This document shows positions 1 to 5,537 of a stretch of 7,142 nucleotides of DNA, piece by piece (positions within the stretch are counted from its first letter, which is position 1; the number at the start of each line of letters is the position of its first letter). The notes below the pieces were generated by a model, which saw nothing but the letters and a program-made list of their open reading frames with translations, was not told the origin of the DNA and ran no database searches. The stretch is from Flavobacteriales bacterium (GTDB lineage: Bacteria; Bacteroidota; Bacteroidia; Flavobacteriales_D; Sanyastnellaceae), in contig JAPKAW010000091.1 in NCBI GenBank assembly GCA_028825055.1, forward strand, positions 1 through 7,142, written 5' to 3'. Position numbers and translations under genes: made by a program.

Positions 1-716
1 TCTTCCGGATGAATGCAGATGGCTGAATCCCCCATGATGGTTTCGGGACGTGTCGTCGCGATTGTTAACCATTCATCTTTTGAATCCGCAATGGCGTAAC
101 GCACATGATAGAGCAGGCCATTCTCCTCCTTATGGATGACCTCCTCATCGCTCACGGCCGTTTGCGCTATCGGGTCCCAATTCACCATCCTCACGCCTCG
201 GTAAATCAATCCCTTGTTGAACAAATCAATGAACGTGTCGATGACCCCGTCATAATACGCCTCGTCCATCGTAAAACGGGTCCGATCCCAATCGCAACTA
301 GCTCCCAACTTCTTCAGTTGCTCTAAAATGATTCCACCGTGTTCATGGGTCCAATCCCAGGCATGCTCCAAAAATGCATCCCGAGTTAAATCCGATTTCC
401 GGATCCCTTTTTCACGCAACCGGCGAACTACTTTTGCTTCAGTCGCTATGGATGCATGATCGGTTCCGGGAACCCAGCAAGCATTCTTACCCAACATACG
501 GGCTCTTCGCACCAACACATCCTGAATCGTATTGTTGAGCATATGCCCCATGTGCAAAACACCGGTCACATTGGGCGGTGGAATTACAACGGTATAGGAT
601 TCACGCTCATCTGGTGTTGACTGGAAGAACCCATGTTCTAACCAATAGGCGTACCATTTGTCTTCAATGGTGTTCGGATCATAAATCGTTGGCAATTCCA
701 TGGGATGCAATCTCAT
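1..716 (-). CDS. valS: Valyl-tRNA synthetase, N-terminal part (cut by left window edge)
   Basis: Class I aminoacyl-tRNA synthetase that charges tRNA-Val with valine in the cytoplasm. About 238 of the roughly 880 residues usual for the family are visible, and the frame is open to the window edge. The N-terminus has the EDKWYAYW block, then PPPNVTGVLHMGH at residues 46-58, which carries the HIGH-type ATP-binding signature as HMGH. GTDHASIATEAKV follows, then a CDWDRTRFTMDE block, and ATTRPETIMGD near residue 221, which opens the CP1 editing domain that clears mischarged threonine. This motif set is specific for ValRS. Start: the ATG at 716 gives MRLHPMELP; an in-frame ATG at 701 gives MELP, closer to how Bacteroidota homologues usually begin, so 701 is a real alternative. 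A stop lies in frame a short way upstream of 716. The gene begins 22 bp beyond the T-tract of the DUF1573 gene's terminator, and I see no canonical promoter in the gap. Confidence 0.96.
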   Translation of the reverse strand, partial: MRLHPMELPTIYDPNTIEDKWYAYWLEHGFFQSTPDERESYTVVIPPPNVTGVLHMGHMLNNTIQDVLVRRARMLGKNACWVPGTDHASIATEAKVVRRLREKGIRKSDLTRDAFLEHAWDWTHEHGGIILEQLKKLGASCDWDRTRFTMDEAYYDGVIDTFIDLFNKGLIYRGVRMVNWDPIAQTAVSDEEVIHKEENGLLYHVRYAIADSKDEWLTIATTRPETIMGDSAICIHPE

Positions 717-738
717 TTCTGTTTCGTAAAATTCGGAC

Positions 739-775
739 AAAAAAGAAGCCGTTCCTCATCATGAGAAACGACTTC
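739..775 (-). terminator. Intrinsic terminator after the DUF1573 gene
   Basis: The arms at 745-759 and 761-775 are complementary over 15 positions: 13 Watson-Crick and 2 G-U pairs on the minus-strand RNA. The realistic hairpin has a 13-pair stem and a loop of about five bases. On the minus strand it is followed at once by six T residues (739-744), the usual rho-independent layout. It lies 41 bp past the DUF1573 stop codon and ends only 22 bp before the ATG of valS at 716. On the plus strand the stem is not followed by a T-tract, so it is directional. Confidence 0.85.
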
Positions 776-816
776 TAAATTTCATTGTGCATGCCTCAAC
801 ATGCTCTGAACACATT

Positions 817-1272
817 TCACTCCTTGTTTACTGGCGCACCAGCAGAACTTGGCTTCAACGGCGCTCCTTCTGTGCTGTTCACATCGGATGCCTCAACCTT
901 TCCTTTGATACGAATGACCTTGGTAGGCTCATTGGTCGCATTGGAAGTAATGGTTACACTTTTGTTGATTGGGCCGATACGCTTGGTATCATACCGAACA
1001 CTAATAACTGAAGTCGCTCCGGGCATCACAGGATCTTTGTCACACTTTGGAACGGTGCACCCACAAGAACCTTTGCAGCGTGAAATGATCAATGGATCTG
1101 TTCCAGCGTTGGTAACGGTGAATTCACATCCTCCGTCCGCACCTTGAGAAATCGTTCCGTAATCATGAACGTCTTTATCAATGGAAATGGATGGGCCTGA
1201 TGTGAGGTCTTGTGCTGAAGTCATGGCAATAAAGCCAAATACCATCATGCAAGCAGTCAAAAATTGTTTCAT
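817..1272 (-). CDS. Exported DUF1573 domain protein
   Basis: A complete 151-residue protein with a type I signal peptide: Lys3, a hydrophobic run to about residue 16, and likely cleavage after TSA at 20, leaving a mature start at QD. Residues 28-126 form a DUF1573 domain, a predicted Ig-like beta-sandwich. The family core is present: a HDYGTI strand near 36-41, a FTVTNAG strand near 51-57, the GSCGCTVPK signature at 68-76, and an APG-like turn (MPGATSV). Mature cysteines are C49, C66, C70, C72 and C77, which could form disulfides in the periplasm. Residues 127-151 are a Ser/Ala/Pro/Gly-rich, probably disordered tail. DUF1573 proteins are common in Bacteroidota and have no settled biochemical function, so none is assigned. 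The ATG at 1272 is chosen because it precedes the signal peptide directly. The gene has its own 131-bp upstream gap after the neighbour's terminator and is followed by an intrinsic terminator, which suggests a largely monocistronic unit. Confidence 0.9.
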   Translation of the reverse strand: MKQFLTACMMVFGFIAMTSAQDLTSGPSISIDKDVHDYGTISQGADGGCEFTVTNAGTDPLIISRCKGSCGCTVPKCDKDPVMPGATSVISVRYDTKRIGPINKSVTITSNATNEPTKVIRIKGKVEASDVNSTEGAPLKPSSAGAPVNKE

Positions 1273-1296
1273 GGATTCTAAATCGTTTTGCGCTCA

Positions 1297-1345
1297 TAAA
1301 GATAACAACAATTGCGCATTGAGCGTATACACAACGTTTTTTTTT
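1297..1345 (-). promoter_or_regulatory. Weak promoter candidate upstream of the DUF1573 gene
   Basis: The gap 1273-1403 must hold the promoter of the DUF1573 gene, because a terminator ends the preceding gene. On the minus strand TATCTTTA (1297-1304) matches the Bacteroidota -7 consensus TAnnTTTG except for its last base, 24 bp before the ATG. No TTG lies at the usual 17-23 bp further upstream, so the -33 element is poor. A run of nine A on the minus strand (1337-1345) sits further upstream and could act like an UP-type element. The assignment is tentative. Confidence 0.25.
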
Positions 1346-1403
1346 GGTTCAAGCACCACACTTCATTCGAAGCGTCATCAAAAACAATGGCAGAAACTGT
1401 GCC

Positions 1404-1431
1404 AAAAAAAGGGGAGCCAAGCTCCCCTTTT
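1404..1431 (-). terminator. Strong intrinsic terminator after the 1318-residue protein gene
   Basis: GGGGAGC (1411-1417) and GCTCCCC (1421-1427) form a perfect seven-pair GC-rich stem with a three-base loop, extended by four A-T pairs. On the minus strand it runs into seven T residues (1404-1410). It begins 27 bp past the stop codon at 1458. The plus strand also shows four T after the stem, so weak bidirectional activity is possible, but no plus-strand gene is present to use it. Confidence 0.9.
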
Positions 1432-1457
1432 CTATCACACATCGTTTTGATGCTCGA

Positions 1458-4400
1458 TTATTCACATGCAGCTCCGAAACTCGCCAAGAAAGCAAGTAAA
1501 TCCGGAGTTCCGATTTGACCGTCATTGTTCAAATCACCAGGACAGTCTGAACCGGTATTGAATACACATGAACCGTCATCCGCTGTTGCAGCTGCATCAT
1601 AGTTCTCTGCTTGCTCATAGATACAACCACCTGAAATGGCGGTCATACAATAGCTATCGTCTGAACCATTGAAAGGATTGTACTCAACATACATTGGGTC
1701 TGCACAACCAACACAAAGATCACAGCTATTGAAGCAAGCTCCTGCTGTGGTCATGTTACCGGTTACGTCAACAACACGATTTCCACCGTTTCCACAATCA
1801 CCGACAATCTCATCGGCACCCCAAGCATTGCCGTTGATGAACTTGTACTCATACGATCCTTGTTGCAATTGCAACACGACCTGGTACACGCCATAACCTG
1901 CATAAGGAACCATCAACGAAGAAGGATCCCAACCTTGGAAGCTTCCTGCCATGTGGACTCCCTCAGCAGCAACCATTTCATTGGACATGTTGATTCGGAA
2001 TGTCACCAAATAGGTGCAACTTCCGTCGTCAACGTTGGCTCCAGATTCATAGTTCTGCGCTGAAGCATCCATGCAACCGTTGTAATTACAATCACCGGCG
2101 TCCGTAGCCATTTCATCGTAGTTGTCTGCATTAGTATCCTGACAACCGGCAACCTCTTGGCAATCCAAAACAGAGTCACCGTCGGTATCCGTGTAATCGC
2201 AGGCCACGCTCAAGTCACAGAAATCAGTAAATCCACAAGCAGATGGATCACCACACCCCATGTTGAACGTAGCCACCGGAGCAAGCCATAGATAGCTTGC
2301 GCCGATGATAGGCACGGCTGTTTGCCAAATACCGTTGTTCTCACTTAGAATAGCCGTTGCTCCGCTGAGTGGGTCGACGAATCTCACCAAGTCACCACAG
2401 AAAGAGATATCCGCCAAGCCCGCCAATCCAACGAGGTCTGCAAGCAAACCGCCCGTTTGGTCCGTAATGTTGGAGAAATGCATCGGTCCGTCAGTGCCAT
2501 CACCGAGGAACACTCCGTTCAGGGCTACGTTTGGATTCACTCCACCTGCAGCTTCGCAATCCGCTGCGAACGGCTCATTTTCAGTCCCGGTCAATGTCAC
2601 ACCAACCAACCACAAGGACTCAGCGCCTGTGACAATGGTCGTGGACTCATTGTAGTCACAGCTACCATCGTCATCCGTAGCCGCGCCATTGTAGTTGCAT
2701 GCAATTGCGCTCGTGCAACCATAAACAACCAAAGAGTTGCCTTCGCAATCAAATCCTTCTTCAGCGTAGGTGCAACTTCCGTCATCCGATGTCGCCAAAG
2801 CGTTGTAGTTACAAGCCGCTTCGTCATTGCAACCAGGCCCAAGAGGCACCAATTCCAAGCTTGTCGCCAATCGAGGCGCGGTATAGTCTTGAATCTGATC
2901 GATCCAGAACATCGCCTCGTCTTCACCCATTGTTGGATTCAACGTCAATTGCGTTGCAGCAATGCTGGTTCCGTTCGCTTCATCCACCATCTGCGTCATA
3001 GCGACATCCCACCACTGCCAAGGAGCAGAATCGTAAGGCTCTGTTGGCGCTCCGTCTACGTAGTTGTTCATAACAGGATACAATCCATCCCAACCTTGGT
3101 TGCCCAATGCAGCAGCCGGATCGGCCAAACCGATTTCTGCAAATGCCGCGTTGTTATTGGTGGCATAACCATTGATTTCAGAGTGAATGTCATACGCACC
3201 CGAAACTTCAACAACGGGCTCACTGGTCGTTGGGACGACTAAAACGCCCGAGGTGTATGGTGCAAATTGGTCATGCGGAGAGTGGAAACTCACCATCGGC
3301 ATATCGCCTTCATCCAACCAATTCAAATCACCCATCGCACCGCCCATGTTCATCTGGAAGTTGAAATCACTGGAATAATCTACGTGATTTGCGATGCACA
3401 ACTGGAATCCTCCACTCGAGGCTGGAGCATACGTATCTGTCGTCGCATCTGGATTTCCGTGAATGCCTTCAATTACCATCGGAATGAACGAACCATCTCC
3501 CGGGTTGTACCAGAATTTGGTAATCGGATTTCCTGCATCATCCAAAATGATGTCATTGTAATCGGAGATGGTCGAAGAAGCCAATGTGATGTAGCCTCCT
3601 GTTCCTTCACCAAACATGGCGATTTTGTCACCAGAAACTCCCCAAGGGTTGCCTTCTTCAGCAATGGACTTGCGGAAGTAACGCACCGCTGTGCGGCTAT
3701 CCTGCACTCCACGGTAAGCCGCTTGGATTAATTGCATCGTTCGCTCTTCTTGCGTTCCGGCCAAAGGATTCCATCCCAAGCGGTAATCTACAGAGGCAAC
3801 AACATAGCCCATTCGTGCAAAGCGCGAGCAAATTTCAACTGCGCTGCTGTCTGTGCGCGCACCGACGGCACTGCCATTTACATACTGAGGTAAAAAATTA
3901 CCAGTGTGGAAGTAAAGAATGACCGGACGATCTGTCTCCGAATCTCCTGCTGGTGTGTAGACGTCCAATACTAAATCTTCAGCTGCTGGCGGCATGCCCT
4001 GCAATGCTGGAATAACCGTGATGTTTTCGCCATAGACAACTCCAGACTCCACATTCACTGCATCGAAAACCTCATCGATGTAGCGAACGCCACCTTCAAT
4101 GGTTGTCGTCGTAACCGCTCCCATTGCCAAACCCATACGAGGTGTATTGTAATCTACAATCTGCTCAATCCAGCTCATGGCCTCTTCTTCTCCCATCGTT
4201 GGGTTCAAAGTCAGCTGAGTAGCCAGAATATTCGTGCCGTTTGCTTCGTCATACGCTGCAACAGGCGCTTGATCCCACCACTGCCAAGGAGAGCTATCAT
4301 ATGGCTCCGTTGGAACACCGTCTACGTAAGAATTTTGAACGGGGAATAACCCATCAAAACCACCATTGGCTGGTGAACCCGCATCGTCTAACCCTGCGTC

Positions 4401-5414
4401 AACAAAGATGGCGTTGTTGTTCGTAGCGTATCCGTTGATTTCTTCATGGATGTCTTGTGCTCCTGACACCTCAACAACGGGCTCATTGGTCGTAGGTACG
4501 ATCAACACTGCCGTTTCATACGGAGCGAATGGATCATGAGGACACTGGAAGCTTACCATCGGCACATCTCCTTCGTCCAACCAATTCAAATCACCCAAGG
4601 CTCCACCCGTGTTCATCTGGAAACTCACATCAGAGCTGTATCCAACATGATTCGCTGCACACAACTGAAAACCACCAGAAGAAGCTGGAGCATATGTATC
4701 CGTTGTCGCATCAGGATCACCGTGAATGCTTTCAATAATCATTGGGATGTAAGACCCATCTCCTGGATTGTACCAAAATTTGGTGATCGGGCTACCCGTA
4801 TCGTCCAAAATAATGTCATTGTAATTCGCAATGGTCGAAGAAGCTAAGGTGATGTACCCGCCCGTTCCGTCGCCAATCAATCCAATCTTCGTTCCATCAA
4901 TACCATAAGGATCTCCATCTTCCGCTTCTCCTTTACGGAAGAAACGAACCGCCGTTCGGCTATCCTGTACACCACGGTATGCAGCCTGAATCAACTGCAA
5001 CGTCCGCTCCTCTTGCGTTCCCGCTAAAGGGTTCCATCCTAGACGATAGTCAACAGATGCCACGACGTACCCCATTTTGGCGTAACGTGTGCACATCTCA
5101 ACAGCAAAGTTATCTGTCTTTGTTCCTAGCGCGCCTCCATTGACGAAGGGAGGCAAAAAGTTGCCTGTGTGGAAGAACAGCAACAAAGGCCGTTCCGTTT
5201 CAGTATCCCCCGTTGGCTCATACAAATCCAACATCAAAGGTTGCATCGCAGGCGGTTGGCCCTGCAATGCAGGAATGACGGTAATGTTTTGACCATAGTT
5301 GATGTCTGACGTCACCGTCACTTCATCAAAGACTGGATCGAGGTAACGTGTCTGGGCGTCCAATTGAAGGACAGCAAGGCACGTCAAAAGCGTACCGAAA
5401 AGTAAATTTTTCAT
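1458..5414 (-). CDS. Secreted tandem esterase-like (nucleophile-less) multidomain protein
   Basis: A complete 1318-residue exported protein. Residues 1-20 are a signal peptide ending LDA before Gln21, the usual Bacteroidota pattern, which supports the ATG at 5414. Two alpha/beta-hydrolase domains follow (about 21-430 and 442-852), resembling the BD-FAE/esterase-lipase group: an HTGNFLP oxyanion-region strand (82-88; 503-509), VASVDYRLGW (118-127; 539-548), the nucleophile elbow, an acid loop HDPFAP / HDQFAP (D294; D715), and DIH (H323; H744). The elbows are GDGTGG (181-186) and GEGTGG (602-607), so the expected GxSxG serine is glycine in both and ordinary hydrolysis is unlikely. After these come Cys/Asp-rich repeats (861-1286) interrupted by an unrecognised segment (926-1050) and a CBM20/48-like domain (1136-1222), then an EF-hand/dockerin-like end (1291-1318). 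The site of action is inferred to be the cell surface or exterior. The role is unknown; binding of an esterified or glycosidic polymer is a guess. The order after TonB-dependent receptor gene, promoter candidate and before a strong terminator suggests its own transcript. Confidence 0.9.
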   Translation of the reverse strand: MKNLLFGTLLTCLAVLQLDAQTRYLDPVFDEVTVTSDINYGQNITVIPALQGQPPAMQPLMLDLYEPTGDTETERPLLLFFHTGNFLPPFVNGGALGTKTDNFAVEMCTRYAKMGYVVASVDYRLGWNPLAGTQEERTLQLIQAAYRGVQDSRTAVRFFRKGEAEDGDPYGIDGTKIGLIGDGTGGYITLASSTIANYNDIILDDTGSPITKFWYNPGDGSYIPMIIESIHGDPDATTDTYAPASSGGFQLCAANHVGYSSDVSFQMNTGGALGDLNWLDEGDVPMVSFQCPHDPFAPYETAVLIVPTTNEPVVEVSGAQDIHEEINGYATNNNAIFVDAGLDDAGSPANGGFDGLFPVQNSYVDGVPTEPYDSSPWQWWDQAPVAAYDEANGTNILATQLTLNPTMGEEEAMSWIEQIVDYNTPRMGLAMGAVTTTTIEGGVRYIDEVFDAVNVESGVVYGENITVIPALQGMPPAAEDLVLDVYTPAGDSETDRPVILYFHTGNFLPQYVNGSAVGARTDSSAVEICSRFARMGYVVASVDYRLGWNPLAGTQEERTMQLIQAAYRGVQDSRTAVRYFRKSIAEEGNPWGVSGDKIAMFGEGTGGYITLASSTISDYNDIILDDAGNPITKFWYNPGDGSFIPMVIEGIHGNPDATTDTYAPASSGGFQLCIANHVDYSSDFNFQMNMGGAMGDLNWLDEGDMPMVSFHSPHDQFAPYTSGVLVVPTTSEPVVEVSGAYDIHSEINGYATNNNAAFAEIGLADPAAALGNQGWDGLYPVMNNYVDGAPTEPYDSAPWQWWDVAMTQMVDEANGTSIAATQLTLNPTMGEDEAMFWIDQIQDYTAPRLATSLELVPLGPGCNDEAACNYNALATSDDGSCTYAEEGFDCEGNSLVVYGCTSAIACNYNGAATDDDGSCDYNESTTIVTGAESLWLVGVTLTGTENEPFAADCEAAGGVNPNVALNGVFLGDGTDGPMHFSNITDQTGGLLADLVGLAGLADISFCGDLVRFVDPLSGATAILSENNGIWQTAVPIIGASYLWLAPVATFNMGCGDPSACGFTDFCDLSVACDYTDTDGDSVLDCQEVAGCQDTNADNYDEMATDAGDCNYNGCMDASAQNYESGANVDDGSCTYLVTFRINMSNEMVAAEGVHMAGSFQGWDPSSLMVPYAGYGVYQVVLQLQQGSYEYKFINGNAWGADEIVGDCGNGGNRVVDVTGNMTTAGACFNSCDLCVGCADPMYVEYNPFNGSDDSYCMTAISGGCIYEQAENYDAAATADDGSCVFNTGSDCPGDLNNDGQIGTPDLLAFLASFGAACE
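1461..1544 (-). other. EF-hand/dockerin-like C-terminal motif (residues 1291-1318)
   Basis: DLNNDGQIGTPD at 1294-1305 fits the EF-hand calcium loop, with Asp, Asn, Asp and Asp at loop positions 1, 3, 5 and 12, Gly at 6 and Ile at 8. LLAFLASFG follows as the exiting helix, and Cys1291 and Cys1317 flank the unit. It is half a dockerin: one loop, not the two of a full type I dockerin. It takes the position where a type IX secretion C-terminal domain would be expected, and I see no canonical one there. A calcium-binding fold is well supported; a role in sorting or anchoring is inference. Confidence 0.7.
1557..2834 (-). repeat. Cys/Asp-rich GC-ACNYN-DDGSC protein repeats (residues 861-1286)
   Basis: Units of about 23-25 residues with the pattern GCxxxxAxNYNxxAxxDDGSC occur at residues 861, 899, 1090, 1113 and 1263, with degenerate units at 1053 and 1236. 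A TSP3-like acidic loop, DTDGDSVLD (1076-1084), lies between the 1053 and 1090 units. Paired cysteines and clustered Asp/Asn suggest disulfide-stabilised, calcium-binding spacers like those found in long surface proteins of marine Bacteroidota. I know the pattern from such proteins but not a settled function. The array is interrupted twice: by an unrecognised segment (926-1050) and by the CBM-like domain. Confidence 0.8.
1749..2009 (-). other. CBM20/48-like carbohydrate-binding domain (residues 1136-1222)
   Basis: An N-terminal strand VTFRINMSN leads to GVHMAGSFQGWDPSS, a GVYQVVLQLQQGSYEYKFING block and a W-G-x-x-E element, ending in GGNRVVDV. The order (AGSFQGWD, a turn, YEYKF-x-NG, NR-V-V) is that of starch/glycogen-type beta-sandwich modules (CBM20/CBM48/AMPK-GBD style). 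The aromatic residues W1162 and W1198 are candidates for the sugar-stacking surface. Ligand specificity cannot be read from the sequence. Confidence 0.65.
2859..4091 (-). repeat. Tandem domain duplication, copy B (residues 442-852)
   Basis: Second copy, starting RYIDEVFDAV and ending LNPTMGEDEAMFWIDQI with DYTAPR. About 11 residues including a Thr run (TTTT, 435-438) link it to copy A. Over a conserved stretch near residues 117-157 of copy A, I count by eye about 26 differences in 119 DNA positions, with a single amino-acid change (Leu to Met). The pair is therefore old and protein-constrained, not a fresh or recombining repeat. The elbow is G602-E-G-T-G-G, with Gly604 encoded by GGA at 3603-3605. 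Confidence 0.95.
4125..5354 (-). repeat. Tandem domain duplication, copy A (residues 21-430)
   Basis: First copy of a duplicated esterase-like domain. It begins immediately after the signal peptide with RYLDPVFDEV and ends with LNPTMGEEEAMSWIEQI and a short DYNTPR tail. Matching landmarks in the second copy sit 421 residues later through most of the domain and 422 at the end, so the two are collinear with almost no indels. The elbow is G181-D-G-T-G-G, with Gly183 encoded by GGA at 4866-4868. Confidence 0.95.
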
Positions 5415-5462
5415 CTGGTTTGAATCACAAGGTGAATTTGGTTTTCCGAGGTAAGGTATGAA

Positions 5463-5494
5463 AAAAACTACAGAGTGCCCTGCTTAAAAGACAA
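5463..5494 (-). promoter_or_regulatory. Candidate Bacteroidota promoter for the 1318-residue protein gene
   Basis: On the minus strand TTG (5492-5494) is followed after 21 bp by TAGTTTTT (5463-5470). This matches the Bacteroidota -33 TTG and -7 TAnnTTTG consensus with one mismatch in the -7 box and spacing inside the usual 17-23 bp. Transcription would begin near 5456, giving a leader of about 42 bases before the ATG at 5414. The surrounding 123-bp gap contains no strong terminator for the upstream receptor gene, so read-through from it is also possible. Confidence 0.4.
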
Positions 5495-5537
5495 CTCATG
5501 TGTTTATTTCAGCAACTTAGAGACTATAAACGCTGGT

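Noticed and set aside
1246..1263. A lipobox-like LTAC at residues 5-8 of the DUF1573 protein.
   Set aside because: It comes too early, with no hydrophobic region before it and the hydrophobic core after it. Cleavage after TSA at residue 20 by signal peptidase I fits better.
2457..3242. A 261-codon open frame on the plus strand, with several shorter plus-strand frames across 1181-5292.
   Set aside because: They lie antisense to the 1318-residue gene, have Arg/Cys/Ile-rich low-quality translations with no domain, and vary between the two duplicated copies. They are shadows of the coding strand.
1458..5414. The long protein as a functional carbohydrate esterase or lipase.
   Set aside because: The fold matches, but the nucleophilic serine is absent from both domains, so an enzymatic name would be misleading.
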